Assembly (NCBI GenBank): GCA_025457915.1 | Contig: JALOTL010000011.1 | Location: forward strand, 1 to 64,000 | Direction of reading: 5' to 3' | Source: Spirochaetota bacterium | GTDB taxonomy: Bacteria; Spirochaetota; UBA4802; UBA5550 | DNA length: 64,000 nt | In this document: positions 44,104 to 53,383 of the stretch, in pieces | How positions within the stretch are numbered: the stretch's first letter is position 1 | Layout: every line of letters starts with the position of its first letter | The notes under the pieces: generated by a model | The model's database searches: none | Seen by the model: the letters and a program-made list of their open reading frames with translations, nothing else | What the model was told of the DNA's origin: nothing | Translations under genes and position numbers: made by a program

Positions 44104-44943
44104 TCAGAAAATGTGCCTGTAAGCTGTCTCGCGGTAAATCCCTTCAGGCGCCTTTGTGCCCATCCAGATTTCGAACTGTCTCGCGGCCTGGTTGATTAGC
44201 ATGTCAATGCCATGTATGACCCGGCAGCCCTTTGCCATTGATTCCCTTATAAGTTTCGTTTCATGGGGATTGTAAACGATGTCGAAGACGGTGTTTCTTC
44301 CGGAGATAAGGCCGCAGTCTATGGGCGTATCGTCAGAGTCCGGGGACATCCCGACAGACGTCGTATTGATCACTATGTCCGTATCCTTCATGATGTCCCC
44401 GTCGATATCGGCGAGTAAAACCGTGTGTACGGGATTCCCGTGCCGTTTTAAATCGCCGGCCAGCGCCTCGACCCTTTCCCGGTTCCTGCCTGCAATGACG
44501 AGTTTTGATCCTGAATCCAGGAGGGTAAAGGCCACGGCCCTGGCGGAGCCGCCATTGCCGATTATGAGGACTTTTAATCCTTCGGTACTGATTCCCAGGT
44601 CCTGTATGGCTTTTACGGCCCCGTCGCCGTCCGTATTGTAGCCCCTGAGGATGCCGCCTTGGTTTTTTATGGTATTTACGGATCCGATTTTTTCAGAAAC
44701 AGGGTCGATCTCGTCGAGCAGATCGATGGCATCCACCTTGAAGGGGATGGTAACGCTTGCTCCGATTATTTTAAGTGTCCGCATGGAATCAAGGGCTTCT
44801 TTGATCGTCCTGGGCTCGAAGGCAAGGTAAACGGCGTTTATTCCCGCCTGGAGGAATGCGGCATTGTGCAGGACCGGCGACAGGGAATGCCTGACCGGCA
44901 TGCCGAAAATGCCGTAGAGTTCAGTGTTGGAATTTATATTCAT
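44104..44943 (-). CDS. aroE: Shikimate dehydrogenase (NADP+)
   Basis: Reduces 3-dehydroshikimate to shikimate. Substrate motif 'GMPVRHSLSPVLHNAAF', catalytic Lys in 'ASVTIPFKVDAIDL' and Asp in 'GYNTDGDGAV', and cofactor motif 'VLIIGNGGSARAVAFTL' followed by 'AGRNRERV' for NADP. Length 279 is typical. It is upstream of folC on the same strand, 15 bases apart. Confidence 0.96.
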   Translation of the reverse strand: MNINSNTELYGIFGMPVRHSLSPVLHNAAFLQAGINAVYLAFEPRTIKEALDSMRTLKIIGASVTIPFKVDAIDLLDEIDPVSEKIGSVNTIKNQGGILRGYNTDGDGAVKAIQDLGISTEGLKVLIIGNGGSARAVAFTLLDSGSKLVIAGRNRERVEALAGDLKRHGNPVHTVLLADIDGDIMKDTDIVINTTSVGMSPDSDDTPIDCGLISGRNTVFDIVYNPHETKLIRESMAKGCRVIHGIDMLINQAARQFEIWMGTKAPEGIYRETAYRHIF

Positions 44944-45153
44944 GTTAAAACCTGCAGGATTTAATGTTTGCCTTGCAATAACCGGTAAACCGGGCTGTCG
45001 GCGGCCGGCAATTGTTATTTTTAATGCACAGCAACAGGCTGCGACGTTTTTTTCATAAAATAACGGATGTAATGCCGATTACAAGGATTTTATTATTGTA
45101 AAAAACATTATTTGTTTTTCTTTTGAATAAAATATTTGTTTGGAGAAATTCAA

Positions 45154-46074
45154 ATGAAAAAGATCGGCGTCATCATAAACCCGAATGCCAAAAAAATAAG
45201 GAAAGGCAAGATTTCCATCGATGATTTCAGGAGGATATCCCCGGATATCGTCGATATCAGGCTGACAAACGACCTGAAGGAGATCGACACGGTAGTCAGG
45301 GATTTCAAGAAAAAAAGGATGAAATATGTCGGCATTACCGGCGGCGACGGCACCATACACCAGGTCATCTCCAGGATGATCGCGATATATGGTCCCCGCA
45401 GCCTTCCGCCCGTAATCATTCTCAAGGGCGGCACAATGGACAACATCGGAAGAAGCATCGGGCTGAAGGGCAACGGGCAAAAAATACTAAAAAGGCTCGT
45501 GGATACGCTATCCAGGGGCGAAGAACCGGAGATACTGAGTTATGACACCATGAAAATAGGGAAGGCTTACTGCTTCCTTTTCGGTTTCGGATTCGTCACG
45601 AAATTTCTTGAGGAGGCCTACAGGGGGGAAAAAGGATTCATCAAGAACATGATGGTCATAAGAAAGGCCATAACGCACGCCTTTCGCGAACCAGCAACCG
45701 GGTCGCTGTACGAAGGGATAGAGGCGGACATAACGGTGGACGGGAAACCGCTTGGTTTTACGAAAATCACAGGTCTCCTGGCCGGGACGGTAAAAAGCAT
45801 CGCCGAGGGAGCCAATCCCCTGTTTCTGGCCAATAAAAAGCCCGGGACGTTTCATCTTCTTGCCTCAGGGATGAGGCCCCTGCAGATTCTGTTGAAGTTC
45901 TATTTCGTATTCGGAATACGGGTAAGGCACAGATTTCTATTCAATGATACCGCGTCATCATTGAAGATCAGAAGCAGGATCAAATTCGGGTATACCATGG
46001 ACGGCGACCTGTACGATTCCACCGGAAGGCTGGACGTGGGCATCGGCATCAAGATTAAGCTGGTAAAAGTTTGA
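45154..46074 (+). CDS. Diacylglycerol/sphingosine kinase-family lipid kinase
   Basis: Soluble DAG-kinase catalytic fold of ~306 residues. 'KKIGVIINPNAKK' is followed by the nucleotide motif GGDGT (63-67) and by 'ILKGGTMDNIGRSIGL', where most relatives have P-x-GT-x-N-D. Members phosphorylate diacylglycerol or related lipids (DgkB/YegS type). A C-terminal domain and a basic end support membrane contact. ATG 45154 is preferred over a TTG 18 bases upstream because GGAG lies 8 bases before it. Its 3' end overlaps the IspH-UbiA gene by 20 bases. Confidence 0.85.
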   Translation: MKKIGVIINPNAKKIRKGKISIDDFRRISPDIVDIRLTNDLKEIDTVVRDFKKKRMKYVGITGGDGTIHQVISRMIAIYGPRSLPPVIILKGGTMDNIGRSIGLKGNGQKILKRLVDTLSRGEEPEILSYDTMKIGKAYCFLFGFGFVTKFLEEAYRGEKGFIKNMMVIRKAITHAFREPATGSLYEGIEADITVDGKPLGFTKITGLLAGTVKSIAEGANPLFLANKKPGTFHLLASGMRPLQILLKFYFVFGIRVRHRFLFNDTASSLKIRSRIKFGYTMDGDLYDSTGRLDVGIGIKIKLVKV

Positions 46075-47782
46075 TTAGGCATCCAAAGAGAATGACCAGG
46101 ACCAGGTTGAGGTCGACCATCATTTCATATTTGAAGGAGTAGTGATAGCCGATCCTGGTCAGCCTTAAAAGAACCATCATCCCGTAAATTATATTCAGGT
46201 TGAATAACAGGTGCCACAGATTGCCGCCGGCCACTGAAACGGCGCTGAATACGGTTGCTCCCGCCAGTGATGCAGCCAGGAAAATCAGCCTGATTTTTCT
46301 CACGCCTATCCATACCGGCAGGGATTCCCTGCCGAGAATCAGGTCGCCCTGGAAGGCCAGCAGGTCAAGAGCAATGTGCCTGAGCATGATTACCGTGAAT
46401 ATGAATGCCGATACGCAAACGGCCCGGGCGGGGGAAGAGTGGTTTTCATACATGGGCAGAACGGCGGTTATCATCATCCATCCGAGCCCGGTTATAATCT
46501 TGGAATCATAAATCTTGGTGATTATCCCGGAATTGATTTTTTTCAGCAGTCCCTTCATCAGCGGGGTAGAATATATGAATCCGACAAGGTAAGACGCAAT
46601 TATTACGGATATTACGGGCAGGCTCCTGTCAATCAGCAGGAATATCGATGCGGCCATGGAAAGCGCCGACATGACGACAAGGGGTTTCCCGATCCGTTTG
46701 TAAACGAGGTATTTGTAATGGTTGCTGTATTTGAGAAACCGGAGGTCCAGGTAGTTGTTGACGGTGTACATCGAGAAAATATAAAGGAGCGATACCATGG
46801 GGAATGCGGTTTCCGTTCCGGACCCGGAATAAGTCTGGGCGAAAAGCGTCAGGAAAAAAGCGGATACTGCAGACAGTATGTTCGTCCTTACGATGAACTC
46901 CAGGAAAAGCTTCACCCATTTCAAAATGAAATTGCTTTTTTTAAATTTTAAATCGTAAATCCTTTCAAGCACGTTGTTGATGATCCATCCTGGAGTAGAG
47001 GCTCCCGCGGTCACCATCAATCGTTCAGAACCTGAAAGTTCTTTTTCCCTGATGTCTTCATCTGTCTCGACGTGGATGGTTTTGATGCCGTTTTCCGCGC
47101 CTATCTGCGCCAGCCTTTTCGTATTGGCCGAGTTTTTCCCCCCCACCACAACGAGCGTATCGATGCCGTTCCTGATCCCTTCCGTTACATCGTTCAGCCT
47201 GTCCCTCGTTGAGTCGCAAATGGTGTCTATCACGATGAGATCCGGAAATTTTTCTTTTAACGGGCTAACGAAGTTATAAAAGAGTGACCGGTCAAAGGTC
47301 GTCTGCGATACCAGCAGGCACTTGCCGGAGTCAGGAACCGATTCAATGTCCTCCATCCTTGATATCACGTGATGTCCGTTTTCCGCATAACTTTTAAGGC
47401 CGGTCACTTCGGCATGGTCTGCGTCTCCGGCGATGATCGTAAAGTAACCCTGTCGCGAAAACTTTTTAATAATTGACTGGACCCGGGCCACCCTCGGGCA
47501 GGTAAGATTTATTATTCTATTTGCGGACCCGCTTATCAGCCTGTATTCATCAACCGGGATGCCGTGTGTCCTTATCGCCAGGTCCTTTCCATTTATATCA
47601 TCAAGCGTTTTAATCGTTTTCAATCCGCGGTTGTCGAGGATCTCCATGGTCTGGGGGTTGTGAATCAGGGGACCGTAAACGTATATGTCCCCGTCGGAGG
47701 CGTTTATTTCCTTTACTATCCTGAGAATGGCGTTTCTCACTCCCATACAATAACCGGAATTTTTTGCGAGGAATATCTTCAA
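46055..47782 (-). CDS. ispH: IspH (HMBPP reductase) fused to a UbiA-family membrane domain
   Basis: Residues 1-~275 are a complete IspH: Cys12, Cys95 and Cys189 for the [4Fe-4S] cluster, H123/E125 in 'GDADHAEVTG', 'GGKNSANTKRL' and 'AGASTPGWII'. It makes IPP and DMAPP in the MEP pathway. Residues ~295-575 carry about eight hydrophobic helices like UbiA prenyltransferases, with D473-x6-D480 in 'DLLAFQGDLILGRESLPVWIG'. The first Asp-rich motif is only N342-N-Y-L-D346, so two of its three usual Asp are missing. It follows gspN by 15 bases on the same strand. Substrate of the second half is unknown. Confidence 0.88.
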   Translation of the reverse strand: MKIFLAKNSGYCMGVRNAILRIVKEINASDGDIYVYGPLIHNPQTMEILDNRGLKTIKTLDDINGKDLAIRTHGIPVDEYRLISGSANRIINLTCPRVARVQSIIKKFSRQGYFTIIAGDADHAEVTGLKSYAENGHHVISRMEDIESVPDSGKCLLVSQTTFDRSLFYNFVSPLKEKFPDLIVIDTICDSTRDRLNDVTEGIRNGIDTLVVVGGKNSANTKRLAQIGAENGIKTIHVETDEDIREKELSGSERLMVTAGASTPGWIINNVLERIYDLKFKKSNFILKWVKLFLEFIVRTNILSAVSAFFLTLFAQTYSGSGTETAFPMVSLLYIFSMYTVNNYLDLRFLKYSNHYKYLVYKRIGKPLVVMSALSMAASIFLLIDRSLPVISVIIASYLVGFIYSTPLMKGLLKKINSGIITKIYDSKIITGLGWMMITAVLPMYENHSSPARAVCVSAFIFTVIMLRHIALDLLAFQGDLILGRESLPVWIGVRKIRLIFLAASLAGATVFSAVSVAGGNLWHLLFNLNIIYGMMVLLRLTRIGYHYSFKYEMMVDLNLVLVILFGCLIKLLPA

Positions 47783-47797
47783 GCGGCGGCTCCGCGG

Positions 47798-48676
47798 CTA
47801 CTGTTGCGGCATTTCGACCCTGGGATTGGATATCGTTCCGGAAACCGGGATGGTGATCATTCCCTTTCCCTCAGAGAATTTTGCTATCATGTCCCTGTAC
47901 CTGGCCAGTGCCTCGGAATTCGGGTCGACCAGTATCTTGATGTTGAGCCTCGAGTTCATGAATATCCTGTCCAGCATGATATTGCCCTGGATTTCTCCCC
48001 TGAGGTCGGACCCGTTGATCTTTACAGTCTGGAGGTTCATTCTCTGCCCGGAGATGTTGGAATTGAAAATTATCGATGGTATCTTTATCGGCGGTATTGT
48101 AAGAGGAAGACCGCCCATTGAATCAGGAAGATTTATCTCGCCGATCTTGATGTTCGCGTTCTGTATCATGAACTTTATCGTCCCGAGCGCAGGGGTATAG
48201 TCAGGGTTCAGGTTGAGGTCCAGGTTCCCGTTGATGTTGAAATCTACCTGCGAGGCCTCCCGGCTGTACTTGAAGCCGTTGATCTGCAGCCCTCCCGCCA
48301 GCTTTTTCCTCACGAAGAGCGTGAACGGATTGAGGGACAGATCGGAATTTATTTCCTTGAGCGCCAGTTCCGCGCCGCTGTTCAATGTGATGACAACATT
48401 GTCGGCAGTGGATTCACCGATGACGTTGTAGCTGAGGTCGCCGATCTGTATGCTCCTGTACAGGCCGCTTTCCATTTTTTTAAGCTGTCCCCTGATCAAT
48501 ACGTCATACGGGAAGGTCATGATGATGAAAAGCAGTATCATGGGCACTGTAATTGCGATATATAGCTTCGCATAAGGCAGTTTTAAAATTTCGCGGGCTT
48601 TTTCAAGCAATGCCTTAAGAAATTGCTTGGCCCTTGCCTTGAACTCGACGAAATTTATGTTAAATTTGAAATTCAT
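47798..48676 (-). CDS. gspN: Type II secretion system protein GspN
   Basis: Single-pass inner-membrane protein. Residues ~40-60 are the membrane anchor ('LYIAITVPMILLFIIMTFPYDVL') followed by a periplasmic AsmA-like beta domain of ~230 residues ('IDFNINGNLDLNLNPDY'-like repeats). It has the FPYDVLIRG segment of this GspN form. GspN is an accessory part of the pseudopilus platform in some systems. It is the last gsp gene; the IspH fusion starts 15 bases after it. Confidence 0.85.
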   Translation of the reverse strand: MNFKFNINFVEFKARAKQFLKALLEKAREILKLPYAKLYIAITVPMILLFIIMTFPYDVLIRGQLKKMESGLYRSIQIGDLSYNVIGESTADNVVITLNSGAELALKEINSDLSLNPFTLFVRKKLAGGLQINGFKYSREASQVDFNINGNLDLNLNPDYTPALGTIKFMIQNANIKIGEINLPDSMGGLPLTIPPIKIPSIIFNSNISGQRMNLQTVKINGSDLRGEIQGNIMLDRIFMNSRLNIKILVDPNSEALARYRDMIAKFSEGKGMITIPVSGTISNPRVEMPQQ

Positions 48677-48685
48677 CCTGTGCCG

Positions 48686-49198
48686 TCACTGTGCCGTAAG
48701 GCTCTCAAATTTTATAGAAACATCATATAGGTTGCGGCCTTTAAGGCCCTGGCTGATCTTGATGTAGCTGACTGATATCAGCTTGTTCGAGTTTTCCATT
48801 TTGTGCATGAAGCTTAAAAGCGATTTGATGTCCACTCCCTCGAACTTGACGTCCGTTGATATTTTTTTATATTGCCCCTGGATATTACTTGGCCTGTCCT
48901 GGGTGTATACCTTGTTCCTGAGAATGTTGACGCTGCCTGCATTTTCTTCTATGATGGTTGTTGTCCCCTTTTCGTTGCGGAGCATTGCTTCATAGCTCGC
49001 CCGTTTCTGCTTTATCATACGGTATTCATCACTCAGCTCTTCCATCTTGCTGACCCTGGAAGCATTGGACTCTGACTTCACTCCGGCTTCCTTTTTGTAG
49101 CTCATTACCTGTGATACGATCAGGTAGACAACGGTGCACGCCGCGACTCCCGCAAGCACCATCAGCATCCTTTTTTCCCTTTTGCTGAATTCTATCAT
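48686..49198 (-). CDS. gspM: Type II secretion system protein GspM
   Basis: 170 residues: short cytoplasmic N terminus 'MIEFSKREKRMLMVL', one membrane helix (~10-30), a coiled coil (~40-75), then a ferredoxin-like periplasmic domain ('FEGVDIKSLLSFMHKMENS', 'KISQGLKGRNLYDVSIKFE'). Fits GspM, which binds GspL in the inner-membrane platform. Positioned between gspL (6 bases) and gspN. Confidence 0.88.
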   Translation of the reverse strand: MIEFSKREKRMLMVLAGVAACTVVYLIVSQVMSYKKEAGVKSESNASRVSKMEELSDEYRMIKQKRASYEAMLRNEKGTTTIIEENAGSVNILRNKVYTQDRPSNIQGQYKKISTDVKFEGVDIKSLLSFMHKMENSNKLISVSYIKISQGLKGRNLYDVSIKFESLTAQ

Positions 49199-49204
49199 TC
49201 AGGT

Positions 49205-50830
49205 TCAACCCTTTCCTTTTTTTTCCTGTTTTTGAAGCTTCTGCTTGATGGTGAGGGAGAAGCTTACCAGGTTTTTGCTTGAGCTTGAAATATTAAGCGT
49301 TACTGAATCGAACTTCCTGGACCTTATAAGGTTTTCTTTGAAATCATCCACGGCCTTGCTGGATCCGATGGTGCCGTCAAGCCTCAACACCCTCTCGTTT
49401 ATCACGAGGTTTTTCAGGTCAAAGCTGTTGTCCCTCGGGAAAAAGACTATCACGTCTTTAAGGGCCTCCAGTACCGAGGTGTCGTCCGGGATAAGGTTGG
49501 TGATCTTTGATAAGTCGGCCTTTTCCTTTTGCAGCATCTTCGACGCGTCCGTTATCGGGTCGTCGTTGATTGCGCTGGAGTGAAAATTACGCTTGAACTG
49601 GTCTTCAAGGATGCTGTTGTAGTCGCTGTTCGATTTTGCCGCGATAATGAAGGAAACGAGCAGTTTAATTATAAGCATTATACCGGTCAGGACCGCGAAG
49701 CCTCCCGCGAGGTAGTAAATTTTTTTAGAGGAAGACGCAATGTCCGGAAGAAATTCCCCCTTCAGGAAGTTGATCGACGATCTTTTGCTTCTCATGTATG
49801 CCAGTATTGTGCCGAAGGCGATGGGAAACTGGGCCTGGATCCTGGGGTCCTTGTATTCATCGAGAAAGGGATGGGCGACTACCGGGATGTCGAGAACGTT
49901 GGAAAGCATGCTTCCGAATCCGTGCACGCCGGAGCCTCCGCCGGAAATCATCGCCCTCGAAAGGGCGATGTTCCTGAAATCGGCTTCAAGAGCCTTGATG
50001 GTTATGACGATCTGTTCGAGCAGGTCATCGAAGACGTCTGTGGCGATGTCGAAGATCCTCTGGAGCCTCTGTCTGGTGATGTTGAAAGCCTTGTAACTGC
50101 TTTTTTGCAGGTTGTTTTCATAGGAGGTGAGATCCAGGTTGAGGCCCTCGAATATTCTTGCGGCTTCGGTCATGTTCATTTTTAACCCTTCGGAAATCTC
50201 GGTAATGATGTTCCTGAGGCCGATAGGTATCGATCTTGTATAGAGAAGGCTGCTGTCCTGTATTATATTGATGATGGTTTTCGAGTTTCCTATATCAATC
50301 TGTATTATGGATTCGGTCTGTATCTTGTTGAAGTATTTGTAGCTCTCGAAAAGCGCACCTGCCTCCATTCCCATCCGGAGCGGGGTGATGTGGGCGTCGC
50401 CCAGGACCCTTATGAATTCATACAGGTTTTCCTTGTGAGTTGCCGCCAGGAGGACTCTCCCCTCCTCCGGGTTGCCGCTTTTCATGGGCTGAAAATCCAT
50501 GACAAGGTCTTCTATCTTGAAGGGGATATTTTCCTCGGCCTCGTATGGTATGGCCTCCGCGATTTTTTCCACGTCGCTGAACGGGAAGGTTATATTTCTT
50601 AAAATGACCTTTTCCATCGGTAGATTCGTCACGATCCTGTATCCGCTTAAATCGAAATCGCGCGTAAGCCTGGCAAGGGCATCGATAACCGCTTCATTCC
50701 TGCTCTCGCCGGACTGATTGATGTCCTCGTATGCCAGCGATTTAACCTGGAAATCGGTAAGTCCGGTCCTTACAGCCACGAGTTTGACGGATGATGTGCC
50801 GATGTCTAAAGATGCAATATTTTCGAACAA
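49205..50830 (-). CDS. gspL: Type II secretion system protein GspL (PilM-like actin fold plus periplasmic domain)
   Basis: 541 residues. N-terminal PilM/actin-like ATPase-fold domain (~1-345) with 'IASLDIGTSSVKLVAV', 'SIIQIDIGNSKTIINIIQ' and 'AMISGGGSGVHGFG'; a membrane helix (~372-397) 'YYLAGGFAVLTGIMLIIKL'; and a C-terminal periplasmic ferredoxin-like part. It links the ATPase GspE to the membrane platform. This PilM-like GspL is the form found in delta-proteobacterial and spirochaetal systems. gspM follows 6 bases later. Confidence 0.88.
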   Translation of the reverse strand: MFENIASLDIGTSSVKLVAVRTGLTDFQVKSLAYEDINQSGESRNEAVIDALARLTRDFDLSGYRIVTNLPMEKVILRNITFPFSDVEKIAEAIPYEAEENIPFKIEDLVMDFQPMKSGNPEEGRVLLAATHKENLYEFIRVLGDAHITPLRMGMEAGALFESYKYFNKIQTESIIQIDIGNSKTIINIIQDSSLLYTRSIPIGLRNIITEISEGLKMNMTEAARIFEGLNLDLTSYENNLQKSSYKAFNITRQRLQRIFDIATDVFDDLLEQIVITIKALEADFRNIALSRAMISGGGSGVHGFGSMLSNVLDIPVVAHPFLDEYKDPRIQAQFPIAFGTILAYMRSKRSSINFLKGEFLPDIASSSKKIYYLAGGFAVLTGIMLIIKLLVSFIIAAKSNSDYNSILEDQFKRNFHSSAINDDPITDASKMLQKEKADLSKITNLIPDDTSVLEALKDVIVFFPRDNSFDLKNLVINERVLRLDGTIGSSKAVDDFKENLIRSRKFDSVTLNISSSSKNLVSFSLTIKQKLQKQEKKGKG

Positions 50831-50842
50831 AATTCTAACCCT

Positions 50843-52069
50843 CTATTCCTCGCTCCAGTAGAGAAAGCTCCTGTTCTGCCTGTTGTAAACCGCGATGATT
50901 TTGACCTTGGAGTTGCCCATTGTCGCAGTCGATATGATCCTGAAGATAAAAGATTTAACCGAGAGGTTGTTGTTGCGGATTTTTGTTCCCTCATCCCCCG
51001 ATATGATATCCTTTACCTCGTCCACCGTAGTGAAGGGACGGTAAAGCCTCCTTCTAATCAGCTCCGTCACCTTATCATCCGTCATATTTTCTGTCAACGC
51101 AGATAATACCCTGAAAGAAGCGGTGTTTATGTTAATTTTGTTTATTTCATCGAGATAGTTCTGCCTGCTGCCGTAGACGGTGAAATAATCGGCAAGGGCG
51201 CGGCTTTTTTCCCTGCCTATCTTTACCGTGTCCTGGGATTTCGAGCTTTTATCCCTTTCCTCCTTGGAAAGCCCCTTGATCTTGTCGAGTTTTTTTGGAT
51301 CGAATTTAACATCGCCCTTGTTGTTGTCCACAAGATTCGTCTCCCTGCCGTAATATCCCCCTCCCAGTCCGTAGTATATTTCAGGAGTTATTCCCTTGAC
51401 CATGAGCAGTTCGTCTATGCTGTCCATGGCCTGGTTTTTTGCGGCGTAGGACGGCTTCAGGGTGCTGTAATAATCCGGCGCCTCGGCTCCGTACGGGGAC
51501 CTTGAATCATCTATATCAACCCAGTCCAGGATGGCGTCGGCATGATCAGCCGGGAAGCCCATGTTAAGGAAGAACCGCTGGAGCATCTTATAATACGGGT
51601 TTACGTCGGACAGTTCGGTGTATATTACGCTGAGATTGATTTTTGAATTCTCATCGATAATCTCTATCTTCAACTGGCCGTCTTCCACGGGAATTTCCGG
51701 AAGATCGAGCGCCCAGAGGTCAGCATAGCTGTCTATTGAACTTGATACCTGCCTTGAAGAAAGAAAATCGCCTCCGGCACCGACGTCATCTGCGTAGAGG
51801 ATGTTCATGGCTAGCTCGATGCCGGATTTTGCGAGGAAGACCGCCCTGGTGCGCTGGGTCCATTTTTTCATATAGGCGATGTTAGTCTGGGTCATGATGA
51901 TGAATTCCGATGAGACCGATACTATGAGAGTGGTTACTATCAGGACCAGGACGAGGATGTATCCCCGGGAGTTTATGAAATATCCCCTGATCCCGTGCAG
52001 GGAAATCATCTCCTTCCTTTTTTTATAATTGGCCTTAAGGGACTGTATATTTTTTCTGGGAAACAGCAT
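50843..52069 (-). CDS. gspK: Type II secretion minor pseudopilin GspK
   Basis: Large pseudopilin (408 residues) capping the pseudopilus. The prepilin cleavage region 'FINSRGYILVLVLIVTTLIV' lies after a ~36-residue positive leader. The large globular head has 'ILDWVDIDDSRSPYGAEAPDYY' (typical GspK D-W-x-D-x-D Ca2+ region) and the helix-hairpin-helix-like 'INKININTASFRVLSALTENM'. It follows gspJ by one base. Confidence 0.9.
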   Translation of the reverse strand: MLFPRKNIQSLKANYKKRKEMISLHGIRGYFINSRGYILVLVLIVTTLIVSVSSEFIIMTQTNIAYMKKWTQRTRAVFLAKSGIELAMNILYADDVGAGGDFLSSRQVSSSIDSYADLWALDLPEIPVEDGQLKIEIIDENSKINLSVIYTELSDVNPYYKMLQRFFLNMGFPADHADAILDWVDIDDSRSPYGAEAPDYYSTLKPSYAAKNQAMDSIDELLMVKGITPEIYYGLGGGYYGRETNLVDNNKGDVKFDPKKLDKIKGLSKEERDKSSKSQDTVKIGREKSRALADYFTVYGSRQNYLDEINKININTASFRVLSALTENMTDDKVTELIRRRLYRPFTTVDEVKDIISGDEGTKIRNNNLSVKSFIFRIISTATMGNSKVKIIAVYNRQNRSFLYWSEE

Positions 52070-52070
52070 A

Positions 52071-52886
52071 TTATTTCTGTCCCTGGGTGTTAATCGATAG
52101 ATTTACGTTCGATATGAAAATGTATTTGTCCACTATCCCCTCGTAATTTTTTACAATCAGCGTCGTTTTTACCGCTTCTGGATACAGGTTGTTCTGTCTG
52201 GAGTCCCATTTGTCGACCCAGTCATTGTTTTGCTTGAAATTGAACTTCAGGCTGACGACGTTTTCCAGTATTATATTCTGCTCTCCTCCGCCTTCCGGAT
52301 CTTTGTCGTAATTGGACTGCTCCCGCTTGATGAGCAGATTTATGTCCTGGTAATCCTTGTCCTTGATGAGGTAATACCCGACCTCCTTTATATCGCAGTC
52401 GGGATTCGGCCTCTTCAAATCGCCCTTCATGCTTATGTCTTTATGGTTTATCGTCACGAAATTGAGTTTGCTGTTGCCGTCCCCTGTCGTGCTGATGAAA
52501 TGGGCGGTGCCTTCCTTTTTGAAATAGCAGTTGGATATGTCGCTGTCTATTTTTTTAATGGCAAGATTGATGTTTTCATAAAACTCGGCATAGCCGCTGA
52601 CCCTTTTTACGATGCTCAGGGTGGTCCTGTATGAAGTATACAGCATGAGAAGCATGATGGATGAAACCGCCACGCCGACCACCATTTCTATCAGGGTAAA
52701 CCCGCTGCTGGCCGAACAGGCGGTTCCGGTTGGACCGGGATTTTTTAAGGGGCGGCGAAAGGGGAGAGTGATGCAGTGTGAAATTGCCCCGATAATCCGC
52801 ATGGAGGTTCCAAACGCTGAAACCAGAATTAAGCGGGCCGGAATTCCGGGATTGCGGGATTTAAATTTAGTACTGCGGTTTTTCAT
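52071..52886 (-). CDS. gspJ: Type II secretion minor pseudopilin GspJ with very long leader
   Basis: Pseudopilin with processing site before 'FTLIEMVVGVAVSSIM' (G61/F62). The leader is ~61 residues, basic and with a hydrophobic stretch, far more than the usual 6-25; M30 is the only inner Met and would still leave 32. The start ATG overlaps the gspI stop as ATGA, which supports M1. The head (271 total) has the family's beta-rich C terminus. GspI and GspJ form the tip complex with GspK. Confidence 0.88.
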   Translation of the reverse strand: MKNRSTKFKSRNPGIPARLILVSAFGTSMRIIGAISHCITLPFRRPLKNPGPTGTACSASSGFTLIEMVVGVAVSSIMLLMLYTSYRTTLSIVKRVSGYAEFYENINLAIKKIDSDISNCYFKKEGTAHFISTTGDGNSKLNFVTINHKDISMKGDLKRPNPDCDIKEVGYYLIKDKDYQDINLLIKREQSNYDKDPEGGGEQNIILENVVSLKFNFKQNNDWVDKWDSRQNNLYPEAVKTTLIVKNYEGIVDKYIFISNVNLSINTQGQK

Positions 52887-53383
52887 TTTTGAGCGTAAAT
52901 GTAAAAAATTTTGTATGTCTTATCCCTTTCCCTTTCCTTCCATGAAACGGTTATCTCGGTTATGTTTGTGGGTATGGGGCCCGTAAAAGTGTGCTCGAAC
53001 CTTTTTGTTTCCCTTGTAAGTAAGAATTCAGTGTAACCCTCGACCGGCTCCTTGTTCACGTCCGGTTCGCGCATTTTTTTTAATATGAATTCGTTCATCT
53101 TGCTTTTCGCGATCATCATGGCCTTGGTGTAATTTTTGCTTCCGGCCATTGCATATATGCTGGAAGATACGCCGGTGAATACGCTGATGAGGATTATTGA
53201 AAGAATGGATGCGGCGATGAGGATTTCGATAAGGGCAAAGCCTTTTTTTCGCTTAATTCTGAAACTGGCTGACCCGGATCCCATCGCAAATGCAGAATGC
53301 AATACTCCGGCGTGTCTTACAGCCTGCAGGGGATCGCGTCCTTTATCCCGGTATTTTTTTTGGTATGCGGCGGCTTTACTCAT
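52883..53383 (-). CDS. gspI: Type II secretion minor pseudopilin GspI with long leader
   Basis: 166 residues. The prepilin site is 'KRKKG/FALIEILIAASILS' near residue 48, so the leader from M1 is ~47 residues; Met34 would leave 14, but no ribosome site precedes it. The start ATG overlaps the gspH stop (ATGA, 53380-53383), favouring the long form. The C terminus is beta-rich and short, as in GspI, which joins GspJ and GspK at the pseudopilus tip. Confidence 0.88.
   Translation of the reverse strand: MSKAAAYQKKYRDKGRDPLQAVRHAGVLHSAFAMGSGSASFRIKRKKGFALIEILIAASILSIILISVFTGVSSSIYAMAGSKNYTKAMMIAKSKMNEFILKKMREPDVNKEPVEGYTEFLLTRETKRFEHTFTGPIPTNITEITVSWKERERDKTYKIFYIYAQK

Noticed and set aside
49529-50185. 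218-codon plus-strand frame opposite gspL
   Set aside because: Shadow of gspL; no ribosome site or domain.
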